Part shown: positions 1 through 7,757 of the stretch, in pieces | How positions within the stretch are numbered: position 1 is the stretch's first letter | How the letters are laid out: each line of letters opens with the position of its first letter | Assembly: GCF_030269685.1 (NCBI RefSeq) | Contig: NZ_BSTT01000009.1 | Coordinates: 1 to 64,000, forward strand | DNA from: Actinomycetospora sp. NBRC 106378 | GTDB lineage: Bacteria; Actinomycetota; Actinomycetes; Mycobacteriales; Pseudonocardiaceae | Direction: 5' to 3' | Length of the DNA: 64,000 nucleotides | Notes under the pieces: model-generated | Told to the model about the DNA's origin: nothing | The model's database searches: none | What the model saw: only the letters and a program-made list of their open reading frames with translations | Translations under genes and position numbers: made by a program

Positions 1-70
1 AACCCTGTCCTGCCCACAGCCGAGCAGGCTGGTCACCACCGTGACCAACCCACCCAGCGGGCCTGCTCAG

Positions 71-122
71 TGTCCGCGATGTGCTGAGACATCAACTGTC
101 CTCGATGTCCTGAGCACAGACA
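71..122. repeat. Tandem 26-bp repeat, possible IS481-type end remnant
   Basis: Two adjacent 26-bp units begin at 71 and 97. Their first 18 bases agree at 16 positions (TGTCCGCGATGTGCTGAG versus TGTCCTCGATGTCCTGAG). Sequences of this shape are, from memory, common at the ends of IS481-family elements in actinomycetes. No transposase reading frame is visible in bases 1-168, so at most the edge of an element is present. The rest of 1-168 holds nothing I can name. Confidence 0.35.
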
Positions 123-168
123 CCGTGCCAGGGCACGGATGAGTACTCACGGGCGCGGAGCGCACCTC

Positions 169-936
169 TCAGTTCAGCTTGCGCACGTTCTCGGCGAGCC
201 CGCCGCCGTCGTAGGCGCGCTCGGCCAGCTCCGCGAGGGCGGTCAGGGCGGTGTTCTGCGACCAGGGGCCGAACGAGACGCGGGCGAGCCCGATGCGCTG
301 GGCCGCCTCCTGCGAGATCGCGCCGGGGATGCCGATCATGTTGACCTTGCGCTCACCGAGCGCCGAGACCAGCTCGGTCCACTGGGACTCGTCGAGCTTG
401 CCGGGCACGAAGAAGTTCGAGGCGCCGGCGTCGAGGTAGGCCCGGCCGCGCTCGATGGCCTCCTTGAGCGCCTCGGCCGGGTCGCTCACCTTGAGGAACG
501 CGTCGGTCCGCGCGTTGAGGACGAAGTCCACGCCCTCCTTCTGCGCCGCGACGACGGCGGCCTCGACGGCCTTCACGGCGTCGGCGAGCGGTTTCATCTG
601 GTCCTCGAGGTTCGCCCCGACGATCCCGACGCCGATCGCGCGGGCGATCGTGCCGCCCGGGTCGCCGTAGCCGGCCTCGAGGTCGGCGGAGACCGGCAGC
701 GAGGTCTGGCGGGCGATCAGGCCGACCTCGGCGATCATCTCGTCGCGCGGGATGTTCTCGCCGTCCTCGTAGCCGCGCGAGGCCGCGATGCCGTGGCTGG
801 CGGTCGCGAGTGCCTTCGTGCCTGGGACGTCGGAGACGACCTTCGCGGTGATGGCATCCCACACGTTCACGACCCGCAGCAGTTCGGGGGCGGCGTGCAG
901 GGCCTGGAGGTCCTTCGCCTTGTCAGCAGTGCTCAT
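169..936 (-). CDS. Isocitrate lyase/PEP mutase family protein
   Basis: A 255-residue TIM-barrel enzyme of the isocitrate lyase/phosphoenolpyruvate mutase superfamily. The metal-binding signature SADLEAGYGD is at about residues 83-92 and NARTDAFL follows about 50 residues later. It lacks the KKCGH motif of true isocitrate lyases, so it is probably a small C-C or P-C bond lyase with an oxaloacetate- or phosphonopyruvate-like substrate; the substrate cannot be read from sequence. ATG at 936 is preferred because it begins the usual N-terminus; a GTG at 963 would add nine residues. The gene stands alone on the minus strand, 48 bp downstream of the serine hydrolase stop. Confidence 0.85.
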   Translation of the reverse strand: MSTADKAKDLQALHAAPELLRVVNVWDAITAKVVSDVPGTKALATASHGIAASRGYEDGENIPRDEMIAEVGLIARQTSLPVSADLEAGYGDPGGTIARAIGVGIVGANLEDQMKPLADAVKAVEAAVVAAQKEGVDFVLNARTDAFLKVSDPAEALKEAIERGRAYLDAGASNFFVPGKLDESQWTELVSALGERKVNMIGIPGAISQEAAQRIGLARVSFGPWSQNTALTALAELAERAYDGGGLAENVRKLN

Positions 937-984
937 GTCGGCAGAGAACCCCAATTGCGGCACAACCGATTCCCGGCGGTGCGG

Positions 985-1881
985 TCAGTCACCCAGTCGC
1001 AGGGCGGTGACCGCCAGCCGGGCCACCTCGCCGATCGCCGCGTCCACCCGGGGGAGCACCCGCTCGGGACGGGCGGCGAGCGTGAAGACCGCGACCGCCA
1101 CGGGCGCCTCGCCCGGGAACTCGACCACGCCGACCTCGTTGCGCAGGGCGCCGAGCGTCCCGGTCTTCCCGCTGACCCGCACCTCGTCGAACGGGAATCC
1201 CGAGGCGAGGCGGGCGCGGGAGATCTGCAGACCCAGGAGCCGCCGGGCGAACGCGCACGACGACGGCGACGCGGCCTCGTCGCGCCACAGCGCCGACAGC
1301 AGCGCGGTCATGTCGCGCGGCGTCGTCGCGCTGCCGAGGACGGGGTCGTAGGCCGACGGCGGAGCCGGGTCGTCCGGGTCGGCGAGGCGGGCGGCGGTCG
1401 CGGCGGCGTCGCGCACCCCGAGCTCCGCCGCGAGGGCGGCGAACGTCGCGTCGGCGCGTTCGACGCGGGTGCGGGTGATCCCGAGGTCGGCGAGTGCGGC
1501 GTGGACCCGCGGCAGACCGAGCACGTCGAGCAGGACGTCCGCGGCGGCGTTGTCCGACACCGTGGTCATCGACGTCGCGAGGTCGCGCAGCGACATGGTC
1601 ACCGGGTCGGCGAGCAGCGACAGCCCGGTCGGCCCGTCGGTCCGCGACGACGGGTCGACCGTCACCGTCGCGCGCGGGTCCAGCTCGCCCGCGTCGAAGG
1701 CCCGCACCAGCGCCACCAGCACCGGGAGCTTGAACACCGACGCCATCGTCACCGGCTCGTCCGCCCGGAGCACGACCTCCGGGCCCTCGCGCCCGACCAC
1801 CCGCGCGTGCACCGCGCCCCGGACCCCGGCGTCGTCGAGGACCGCCCGGATCCCGGCCGCCGCCTCCGCCGCGAGACTCAC
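985..1881 (-). CDS. Serine hydrolase, beta-lactamase-like
   Basis: 298 residues with the three active-site motifs of the penicillin-recognising class A fold: SVFK (48-51) with the nucleophile serine, SDN (109-111) and KTG (239-241). The EPELN omega loop of true class A beta-lactamases is not seen, and there is no signal peptide or lipobox. It may therefore be a cytoplasmic hydrolase rather than a resistance enzyme. The GTG start at 1881 overlaps the LysR stop by four bases (GTGA), so the two are translationally coupled and probably co-regulated. Substrate unknown. Confidence 0.82.
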   Translation of the reverse strand: MSLAAEAAAGIRAVLDDAGVRGAVHARVVGREGPEVVLRADEPVTMASVFKLPVLVALVRAFDAGELDPRATVTVDPSSRTDGPTGLSLLADPVTMSLRDLATSMTTVSDNAAADVLLDVLGLPRVHAALADLGITRTRVERADATFAALAAELGVRDAAATAARLADPDDPAPPSAYDPVLGSATTPRDMTALLSALWRDEAASPSSCAFARRLLGLQISRARLASGFPFDEVRVSGKTGTLGALRNEVGVVEFPGEAPVAVAVFTLAARPERVLPRVDAAIGEVARLAVTALRLGD

Positions 1882-2777
1882 CGCCGGTCCTCCGTGCGCA
1901 GCACGTCCACGACCGCCTCGCGGACGGCCTCGTCGGGCGGCGCCCCCGGGCGCCACACGGGCCGGATCCGGATCGGGATCGGGTCCGCGGGGTCGAGCGA
2001 GGCGACTCCGGTGGCCCCCGGCGCGGGGTCCGACCCGATGCTGAACGCCCGGTCGGCGGCCACCGCGGCGAGCAGGGCCCGGTCGTCCTCGACGGCGATC
2101 ACGCGTGGGTGCACTCCACGACGGGCCACGGCGTCCACGAGCTGGTCGTGCGCCGCCGGGTGATGACCGCGGGGCGGCAACGCGAGGGGCAGGTCGCGCA
2201 GGGCCGCCCAACGCAACCGCCCGCCCGGCGCCCGGCCGTCGGGTACGAGCAGGCGGGTCGGGAGCCGGACCACCGGCCCGGCCGCCAGGTCGGAGAGCAC
2301 CCCGGGATGGCGGACGACGGCGAGGTCGCAGCGGCCCGCGGCGAGCCGTTCGGCCAGGTCGACGGTCGAGGACACCACCGTCTCGACCCCGCACCCCGAC
2401 GCGCCCCGCACGGCCGCGGCGAGGGTGGCGACGACGTCGGGTCGCAGCGCGCCGACCACCCCGAGTCGCATCGTCGACCCCGCCTCCCCGTGCTCGAGGG
2501 CGCTCCGCTGCAGGGCGCCGGCCGCGGCGACGAAGGCCTCCGCGGGACCGAGCAGCGCCCGCCCCGCCGGGGTGAGCGTGACCTCGCGGGCGTTGCGCTC
2601 GAACAACCGTGCCCCGAGGTGCGACTCGAGGCGGCGCAGTCCCTGCGACAGCGGCGGCTGGGTCATCCCCAGGCGGTCCGCGGCGCGCCCGAAGTGCCGT
2701 TCCTCGGCGATCGTCACGAAGAACGTCACGTGCCGGAGCAGGTCCACGAGCAGCCACGATAGTCGCGGCAGCATCAT
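1878..2777 (-). CDS. LysR-family transcriptional regulator
   Basis: About 299 residues. The N-terminal winged helix-turn-helix is evident in FFVTIAEERHFGRAADRLGM followed by TQPPLSQGLRRLE, ending LFERN; a periplasmic-binding-like effector domain follows from about residue 95. The gene lies divergently 55 bp from the beta-lactamase and overlaps the serine hydrolase downstream. This AmpR-like layout suggests it controls both, which is inference from position. Start choice is uncertain: ATG codons at 2789, 2777 and 2774 are in frame and none has a clear ribosome-binding site, so a leaderless message is possible. Confidence 0.85.
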   Translation of the reverse strand: MMLPRLSWLLVDLLRHVTFFVTIAEERHFGRAADRLGMTQPPLSQGLRRLESHLGARLFERNAREVTLTPAGRALLGPAEAFVAAAGALQRSALEHGEAGSTMRLGVVGALRPDVVATLAAAVRGASGCGVETVVSSTVDLAERLAAGRCDLAVVRHPGVLSDLAAGPVVRLPTRLLVPDGRAPGGRLRWAALRDLPLALPPRGHHPAAHDQLVDAVARRGVHPRVIAVEDDRALLAAVAADRAFSIGSDPAPGATGVASLDPADPIPIRIRPVWRPGAPPDEAVREAVVDVLRTEDRR

Positions 2778-2832
2778 CGATCGCACCATACGGACTTCGA
2801 CAGATCCGATTCGTCCTGCTTCGCTGCCGCTC

Positions 2833-3759
2833 ATGACGACCTCCCGACGACGGGTCCTCGCGCTCGCAGCGGCCGCTCTCGCCGGCGGCTGTGCCGCTCC
2901 TGCGCCGGGCCCGACCGCACCGCCGACCGCACCGCCGACCACACCGCCGGTCACGCCCGCCGTCGGCGACCCGTTCCCGGCGATCGAGGCCGGGTTCGGC
3001 GGGCGGCTCGGCGTGTTCGCCCTCGACACCGCGACCGGGCGGACGGCGGGCCACCGGGCCGACGAACGGTTCCTGCTGTGCTCGACGTCGAAGATGCCGA
3101 CGGCGGCCGCGATCCTGGCGGCGCGGGTGCCGCTCGACGAGGTGGTCCGGTACACGCCGGCCGACCTGGTGCGGAACTCGCCGACCACCTCCCGGTCGAC
3201 GGCGCTGACCGTCGGGGACCTCTGCGCCGCCGCGATCACCGTCTCGGACAACACCGCGGAGAACCTGCTCCTGCGCCGGCTCGGCGGGCCGAAGGCGGTC
3301 GAGGCCTACCTGCGCTCGATCGGCGACGGGATCACCAGCCTCGACCGCGAGGAGCCGGAGCTCAACGCCCGACGGGGCACGCTGGACACCTCCACCCCGC
3401 GGCAGATGGCGGCCACGCTCCGGGCGTGCACGCTCGGCGCCGGGCTCGACGAGGCCGGGCGGCGGCAGCTCACCGCGTGGCTCGTCGCGAACACCACCGG
3501 CGGGCAGCGCATCCGGGCGGGCCTGCCGCCCGGGTGGCGCACCGGCGACAAGACCGGCAGCGGTGACGCCGGCGAGGTCAACGACGTGGCGATCACCTGG
3601 CCGCCGGAGGGAGACGGGGCGCAGCGGAGCCCGACCACGTCGGACCGTCCACCGGTGCTCGTCGCCGTGTACACCGAGCCGGCCGACCCGACCTCGGAGC
3701 GCGCCGTCCCCGCCGTCCCGGCGGCGGCCGCGGCGGCCGTGCGGGCTCTCGGACTCTGA
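2833..3759 (+). CDS. bla: Class A beta-lactamase, exported lipoprotein
   Basis: 308 residues. The N-terminus combines a twin-arginine-like TSRRR run, a hydrophobic stretch and the lipobox LAGGC (Cys20), then a Pro/Thr-rich linker to about residue 45, indicating an exported, lipid-anchored enzyme. Catalytic motifs are complete: STSK (84-87), SDN (138-140), EPELN (174-178, general-base Glu) and KTG (240-242). It should hydrolyse beta-lactams outside the membrane; spectrum cannot be predicted. It is divergent from a LysR regulator, the classical arrangement for inducible beta-lactamases. Confidence 0.9.
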   Translation: MTTSRRRVLALAAAALAGGCAAPAPGPTAPPTAPPTTPPVTPAVGDPFPAIEAGFGGRLGVFALDTATGRTAGHRADERFLLCSTSKMPTAAAILAARVPLDEVVRYTPADLVRNSPTTSRSTALTVGDLCAAAITVSDNTAENLLLRRLGGPKAVEAYLRSIGDGITSLDREEPELNARRGTLDTSTPRQMAATLRACTLGAGLDEAGRRQLTAWLVANTTGGQRIRAGLPPGWRTGDKTGSGDAGEVNDVAITWPPEGDGAQRSPTTSDRPPVLVAVYTEPADPTSERAVPAVPAAAAAAVRALGL

Positions 3760-3901
3760 CGTCGGCGTGTCGCCAGCGCGGCGCGGACGGGTGGTCACTC
3801 CGGTGCGACGACCGGTAGATCGGGTCGGAGATCGACGATCGGTGAGGTCGAGCGGTCGATTCCGGCGCCCGACCGGGTGAGAGCCGCCCGGGTCGTGTGC
3901 C

Positions 3902-3907
3902 TACGCT
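3902..3907 (+). promoter_or_regulatory. Leaderless -10 element (TACGCT) for the GPP34 gene
   Basis: TACGCT lies seven bases before the GTG at 3915. The same TAnnnT hexamer at 6-8 bases from a start codon recurs throughout the window, which supports a leaderless transcript and fixes the start. Confidence 0.55.
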
Positions 3908-3914
3908 GTCGGCC

Positions 3915-4622
3915 GTGCGCTCCGAACGATGGTCGGCCCCCACCCGGGAACTGACCCTGCCCGAGCGCATCGCGTGGGTGCTCGGCGACGAGGACGGACG
4001 CCCGGTCTCGAGCCTCACGGAGCCGGCGGGTCTGCTCGTCGCGGCCGCGATGGTCGAGCTGCTGCTGGACGCCTCCCTGCTCGACGGCGGGTCGTCCTAC
4101 CGCCGCGGGCCGGTCGAGCCGACCGACCCGCTGCTGTGCTGGGTCGCCGACGGCCTGCTCCGCCCGGGCGGCCACAAGAGCGACCTCGGGCACGCCGTCA
4201 CGGGCCCGCGGGGTGCCCAGATGATCCGCCGGACCATGGACCGGCTCGTCGAGCGCGGGCTCGCCCACCGCGAACCGCGCCGGGTCTTCGGCTACCTCGC
4301 GATGCCGGTCTTCGGGTCGGCCCTGCGCGTCCACGAGACCGGGGCGCTGCACCACGACCGCAGCGTGGTGCGCCAGGTCCTCGACGGTGCCGAGCCCGAC
4401 GAGGACACCGCGATGGTGGTCGTGCTGCTCCACCACGGCCGCCGGGTCCGCGCCCTGCACCCGCTCGACGCCCACGCGGCCGCCGGACGGGCCCGCGCGA
4501 TCGCGGGCGGGCGCCACGTCCGGCCCGGGATCGACCAGGACATCGTCCGGTTGGTGAGCCCGACCGTGCAGACCGTGCTCGCCGCGCTGACGGCCACCGA
4601 GGTCCTCAGCTCCGGGGGCTGA
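3915..4622 (+). CDS. GPP34 (GOLPH3-like) family protein
   Basis: 235 residues resembling the bacterial GPP34 family. Recognisable pieces are LTLPERIAWVLGDEDG at the N-terminus, LLVAAAMVELLLDASL, and the C-terminal VRLVSPTVQTVLAALTA helix. Eukaryotic members bind phosphoinositides; bacterial members are multi-copy actinobacterial proteins of unknown role, perhaps membrane-associated. GTG 3915 is chosen because of the TACGCT element just upstream; an earlier GTG at 3897 would add six residues inside the promoter. The preceding 155-bp gap holds no other recognised feature. Confidence 0.75.
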   Translation: MRSERWSAPTRELTLPERIAWVLGDEDGRPVSSLTEPAGLLVAAAMVELLLDASLLDGGSSYRRGPVEPTDPLLCWVADGLLRPGGHKSDLGHAVTGPRGAQMIRRTMDRLVERGLAHREPRRVFGYLAMPVFGSALRVHETGALHHDRSVVRQVLDGAEPDEDTAMVVVLLHHGRRVRALHPLDAHAAAGRARAIAGGRHVRPGIDQDIVRLVSPTVQTVLAALTATEVLSSGG

Positions 4623-4690
4623 ACCTCCCCGGATACCACGCCCTCCTCCGGACGGATCGTCGAGGGGTCCCGAACGGGGCCGCGGCGGTC

Positions 4691-4696
4691 TAGTCT
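4691..4696 (+). promoter_or_regulatory. Possible -10 element (TAGTCT)
   Basis: TAGTCT lies about 43 bases before the ATG at 4739, leaving an untranslated leader of roughly 36 bases that carries the strong Shine-Dalgarno sequence CTCGGAGG. No convincing -35 box is seen. Confidence 0.35.
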
Positions 4697-4738
4697 CGTG
4701 CTCTGTTCCATGCGCAGCGATCCTCGGAGGGTCAGCCC

Positions 4739-5353
4739 ATGCCGACCACGCAGCTGTCGTCCGCCACGCCCGAGGGGCTCCCCGTACTGGAGGCCGGCGC
4801 CCATCGCGACGCCCGCTCCGGGAGCTGCGTCATGGAGTACGTCTCCGTGCTGGCCGGCGAACGCTTCACCGACCGTCCGCAGTGCACGCACCCGGCCGTG
4901 GCGGCCCTCGCCTGGCAGGTCAACGACGCGGTGTCCCACGAGGTACGTCAGCGGCTCGGGCTGCGGGCGGTCGACCTCGTCGGGGCCGGGCGCGGCGTCG
5001 ACGGCCCGGTGCGCCCGCTGGTCCTCGCCGCGGTGGCCAGGGCCGGGCTCGCGCTCGACCCGGAGAACCGCTTCTTCACCCGCCTGGTCCGTCGGGTGGA
5101 CGCCGCGCAGGCGCGCGCCGCCGCCCGTCGCGCGGCCGGGCAGGACGCCGGGGACGGCTCCGGCGGCCGGGTCGCGACGCTGCTGCACGTGGGCCCGGTG
5201 AACCACGCCTGCGCCCACCTGCTGGTGGCGGCACGCGCCGCCGGTCTCGACGGCGCCGGGCGCGACGCGATGATGCTGGCGCTGCTCGACGACTGCCTGG
5301 CCTCGCTGCGCGGCGCCCGCACCCCGGAGGCCACGCCGGCCACGACCGGCTGA
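4739..5353 (+). CDS. Conserved actinobacterial hypothetical protein
   Basis: 204 residues with no signal peptide or membrane segment. The N-terminal half contains a Cys-containing block (GSCVMEYVSVLAGERFTDRP, then QCTHPAVAALAW at about residues 31-62) that looks conserved; the C-terminal half is Ala/Arg-rich helix. I do not recognise a biochemical function. A strong Shine-Dalgarno (CGGAGG) stands eight bases before the ATG. The gene is monocistronic and converges on the MFS gene, with a palindromic repeat between them. Confidence 0.7.
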   Translation: MPTTQLSSATPEGLPVLEAGAHRDARSGSCVMEYVSVLAGERFTDRPQCTHPAVAALAWQVNDAVSHEVRQRLGLRAVDLVGAGRGVDGPVRPLVLAAVARAGLALDPENRFFTRLVRRVDAAQARAAARRAAGQDAGDGSGGRVATLLHVGPVNHACAHLLVAARAAGLDGAGRDAMMLALLDDCLASLRGARTPEATPATTG

Positions 5354-5366
5354 GGTCCGCCCGAAC

Positions 5367-5419
5367 CGAACGAGCGGCACTTCCGCAGCCTCTATGTGCG
5401 CGAGAGTGCCGTTCGTTCG
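5367..5419. repeat. Interspersed convergent-gap palindrome, copy 1
   Basis: Inverted repeat with 15-base outer arms (5367-5381 and 5405-5419) that pair with one G-U wobble; the centre reads CGCAGCCTCT then TGTGCGCG. It shares a consensus with copies at 15928, 41233 and 47629. It lies between two convergent genes and probably acts as a bidirectional terminator. Here it also encodes the last nine codons of the MFS protein. Confidence 0.8.
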
Positions 5420-6585
5420 TCCGGGGGTGGCGGCGGACGGCGCCGCCACGTGGCGCCGAGGGTGACCACGCACGCGAGCGCCGCCACGGCGAACGACGAC
5501 GGGGCGCCCAGCCCGCCGAGCACGGCGGCGAGCGCCGTCGCCCCGATGCCCGTACCCGCGTCGTAGGCCGTGTTCCACACGCTGCTCGCGGTGCCCGAGC
5601 GGCCCGGACCGGCGCGGTCGAACAACGTCACCAGGGTGTCGTTCTGCACCGCGCCGAAGCCCAGACCCACGAGCCCCGCCCCGATCACGACGACGGGCGC
5701 GCCCGCCACCAGCAGTCCCCACGCGGCCGTGGCCGCCCCGAGCGCGGTGAGCGCGAGCGCGGGCCGGGTGATCCGGCCGGCGAGCCGCAGCCGGTCGCCG
5801 AGCTCCCCGGAGACGATGCGGCCGACGAGCTGGGCGAGCGTCAGGGCGAACAGCGACAGCGCCGCCGTCGCGGTGCCACCCGCCCCGACCAGCGGGAGCA
5901 CCGTGATCACGCCGCCGGCACTGGCCGCGCACACGAGCATCACGGCCCAGGGCCCGGCGACGGTGCGGACGCGCAGCGCCCGCCCGGCCGGGACCGGCCC
6001 CGACCCCCTGTCGGCGTGCTCGGTTGCTCCGTCGGGAAGCACCCGGCGGGGGAGCAGCGCCATCGCGGGCAGGGCGAGCAGCGGCAGCGCCGCGCCGAGC
6101 AGCAGGACCGGGGTCGGACCGAGCCGGGACCATGCCCAGACCCCGCCGGTGAGCAGCACCAGCTGCGGCAGGCCGATCGCGAGCCCGTAGACGGCCGTGG
6201 CCCGGCCGCGGATCGCCGGGGGGACCAGGTCGGAGACGAGGGCCGCGCCGGTGACCGTGAGGACGCCGAACCCGATGCCACGGACGACGGCGACCGGCAC
6301 GAGCAGCGCCGGCGACGGGCTCAGCGGCAGGAGCGCGGCCGGTGCCCCGAGGGTGAGGGCGCCGAGCGCCAGCGACGCGCGGTGCCCGACCGCGCGCAGC
6401 AGCGCGGGCACCCCGAGCTGGGAGACCACGGTCGCTGCCATGAACACCCCGGTGACCGAGCCGGCGAGGCCCGGCCCCGCCCCGCCCGCCGTCGCCCAGA
6501 GCGGGAGGACCGGCAGCAGCAGGGCGTACCCGCCGAACGCCGCGACGGTCGCGACGAGGACGGCGACGAAAGAGGCGCTGCGCAG
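5392..6585 (-). CDS. MFS transporter with non-canonical (CTG) start
   Basis: About 397 residues with roughly twelve hydrophobic segments, typical of a sugar- or drug-efflux-type major facilitator. The first ATG/GTG/TTG start in this frame is GTG 6447, but that would delete the whole first transmembrane helix. The open frame upstream encodes SASFVAVLVATVAAFGGYAL and continues to CTG 6585, two bases after the pterin dehydratase stop. With CTG 6585 the length is normal for the family, so I prefer it; it assumes a rare start codon or coupled re-initiation. The C-terminus (DERTALSRT) is encoded by the palindromic repeat. Substrate unknown. Confidence 0.72.
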   Translation of the reverse strand: MRSASFVAVLVATVAAFGGYALLLPVLPLWATAGGAGPGLAGSVTGVFMAATVVSQLGVPALLRAVGHRASLALGALTLGAPAALLPLSPSPALLVPVAVVRGIGFGVLTVTGAALVSDLVPPAIRGRATAVYGLAIGLPQLVLLTGGVWAWSRLGPTPVLLLGAALPLLALPAMALLPRRVLPDGATEHADRGSGPVPAGRALRVRTVAGPWAVMLVCAASAGGVITVLPLVGAGGTATAALSLFALTLAQLVGRIVSGELGDRLRLAGRITRPALALTALGAATAAWGLLVAGAPVVVIGAGLVGLGFGAVQNDTLVTLFDRAGPGRSGTASSVWNTAYDAGTGIGATALAAVLGGLGAPSSFAVAALACVVTLGATWRRRPPPPPDERTALSRT

Positions 6586-6586
6586 G

Positions 6587-6880
6587 TCAGGAGCGCGCGT
6601 CGATCGCGGCCGAGATCTCCGCCGCGAGGTCGGTGTCCTTGGCCGTGAGCCCGCCCTCGGAGTGCGTCGAGAGCCGGAAGGTCAGGGTCGAGTACCGGAT
6701 GTCGATGTCCGGGTGGTGGTCCGCGGCCTCGGCCTCCTGCGCCACCGCGTCGACCACCGCGATCGCGTCGAGGAAGCCCGGGAGCGCGACGGTGCGCACG
6801 AGGGAGTCGCCGTCGCGCTCCCAGCCCGGGAGGTCGGCGAGGGCGGAGGAGACGGCGTCGTCCGGGAGCAGGTCGGCCAT
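6587..6880 (-). CDS. Pterin-4a-carbinolamine dehydratase
   Basis: 97 residues, the usual size of the DCoH/PCD family. It contains the conserved core ADHHPDIDIRYSTLTFRLST followed by GGLTAKDTDLA, with the paired histidines used in dehydration of 4a-hydroxytetrahydropterin. The enzyme recycles pterin cofactor or acts in molybdopterin-related metabolism. ATG 6880 is used; ATG 6889 would add three residues. The neighbouring MFS gene begins just after its stop, so the two form an operon. It is divergent from the Nudix gene with a 44-bp gap. Confidence 0.85.
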   Translation of the reverse strand: MADLLPDDAVSSALADLPGWERDGDSLVRTVALPGFLDAIAVVDAVAQEAEAADHHPDIDIRYSTLTFRLSTHSEGGLTAKDTDLAAEISAAIDARS

Positions 6881-6924
6881 ACCGGTCATGATGCACGTCG
6901 TCGGGGCGGGCGAGGGGACGGACA

Positions 6925-7323
6925 GTGAAGATCGTGGTGGGCGCGGCGGTGGTGCACGGCGGGCGGCTGCTCGTCGCGCAACGGGCGGAGCCGCCGGACA
7001 TGCGCGGCCGGTGGGAGCTGCCGGGCGGGTCGGTCGAGGAGGGCGAGTCCGAGGCCGACGCGGTGGTGCGCGAGCTGCACGAGGAGCTCGACTACGCCGT
7101 CGTCGTCGAGGGCCGGCTCGGGCCGGACGTCCCGGTGACCGGCCGTTCGGGGGAGTCGCTGCTGCTCCGCTTCTACCGGTGCCGGCCGGCGAACGGCGCG
7201 GAACCGGTCGCGCTGGAGCACCTGGCGCTGCGCTGGGTGGGTGCCGACGAGCTCGACGGCATCGCGTGGCTCCCGGCCGACGAGGTGCTCCTGCCCGCCC
7301 TGCGGGCCGCGCTGGGGGCCTGA
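6925..7323 (+). CDS. Nudix hydrolase, MutT-like
   Basis: 132 residues. The Nudix box is complete at about residues 33-56: GGSVEEGESEADAV then VRELHEELDY, matching G-x5-E-x7-REL-x-EEL. The protein starts KIVVGAAVVHGGRLLVAQR, typical of MutT enzymes that clean oxidised nucleotides, though CTP- or other NTP-pyrophosphatases look alike. The GTG start is preceded by GAGGGGA. It ends three bases before the stop of the convergent Cys-rich gene. Confidence 0.85.
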   Translation: MKIVVGAAVVHGGRLLVAQRAEPPDMRGRWELPGGSVEEGESEADAVVRELHEELDYAVVVEGRLGPDVPVTGRSGESLLLRFYRCRPANGAEPVALEHLALRWVGADELDGIAWLPADEVLLPALRAALGA

Positions 7324-7326
7324 GGG

Positions 7327-7602
7327 TCAGGCGGCGCGGGCGCGCTTGACGGCCCGGGCGAGGTCCTTCCCGGTCAACCCCGACTCGGCGGCCCTCGCGG
7401 CGCGCATGAGCACCACCGGGCAGCCCTTGCAGCGCGGGGTGGAGCGGCAGCACTTCTTCTTCGCCCGCTTCGCGCCCGTGAGCGCGCAGGCCTGGACCGG
7501 GTCGACCACCACCCGGGCCGGCGCGGGAGCGGCGACGACGCGCTCGCGGGGCCGCAGACGCGCGAGGGCGTCCACCCACGTCGATGCAGCAGCCTTGCCC
7601 AT
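7327..7602 (-). CDS. Small Cys-rich protein under predicted IdeR control
   Basis: 91 residues, no export signal. The centre carries a cluster KKKCCRSTPRCKGCP (about residues 48-62) with four cysteines that could bind a metal or an iron-sulfur cluster, followed by a basic helix. I do not recognise a named family. Its ATG is six bases after a TAGCCT -10 element that lies inside a predicted IdeR/DtxR box, so it is probably leaderless and repressed in iron-replete cells. A role in iron or sulfur handling is inferred from the box and the cysteines only. Confidence 0.7.
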   Translation of the reverse strand: MGKAAASTWVDALARLRPRERVVAAPAPARVVVDPVQACALTGAKRAKKKCCRSTPRCKGCPVVLMRAARAAESGLTGKDLARAVKRARAA

Positions 7603-7620
7603 GAGGTGAGGCTAACCTGA
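7602..7620 (-). promoter_or_regulatory. Predicted IdeR/DtxR iron box
   Basis: The 19-base sequence TGAGGTGAGGCTAACCTGA matches the established consensus TTAGGTTAGGCTAACCTAA at 16 of 19 positions. On the minus strand it includes TAGCCT (7614-7609) six bases before the ATG at 7602. A bound repressor would therefore cover the promoter and the first base of the start codon. Confidence 0.65.
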
Positions 7621-7757
7621 GCGACCCGCGCCACGAAAGGGCCGAACGCGGTGCTGACGGGGTCGCGTGTCACGATGTCTCGCCCCTCGGGACCCGCGGT
7701 CCCCGAGGCCCGTCGCCGCGCCTGCCGAGTTCGAGAGGGTCCGCTCACCGTCCCGTC

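Noticed and set aside
139..2163. A 674-codon plus-strand frame opposite the first genes
   Set aside because: Arg/Gly/Pro-rich composition with no recognisable motif; it is antisense to the isocitrate-lyase-like, serine hydrolase and LysR genes.
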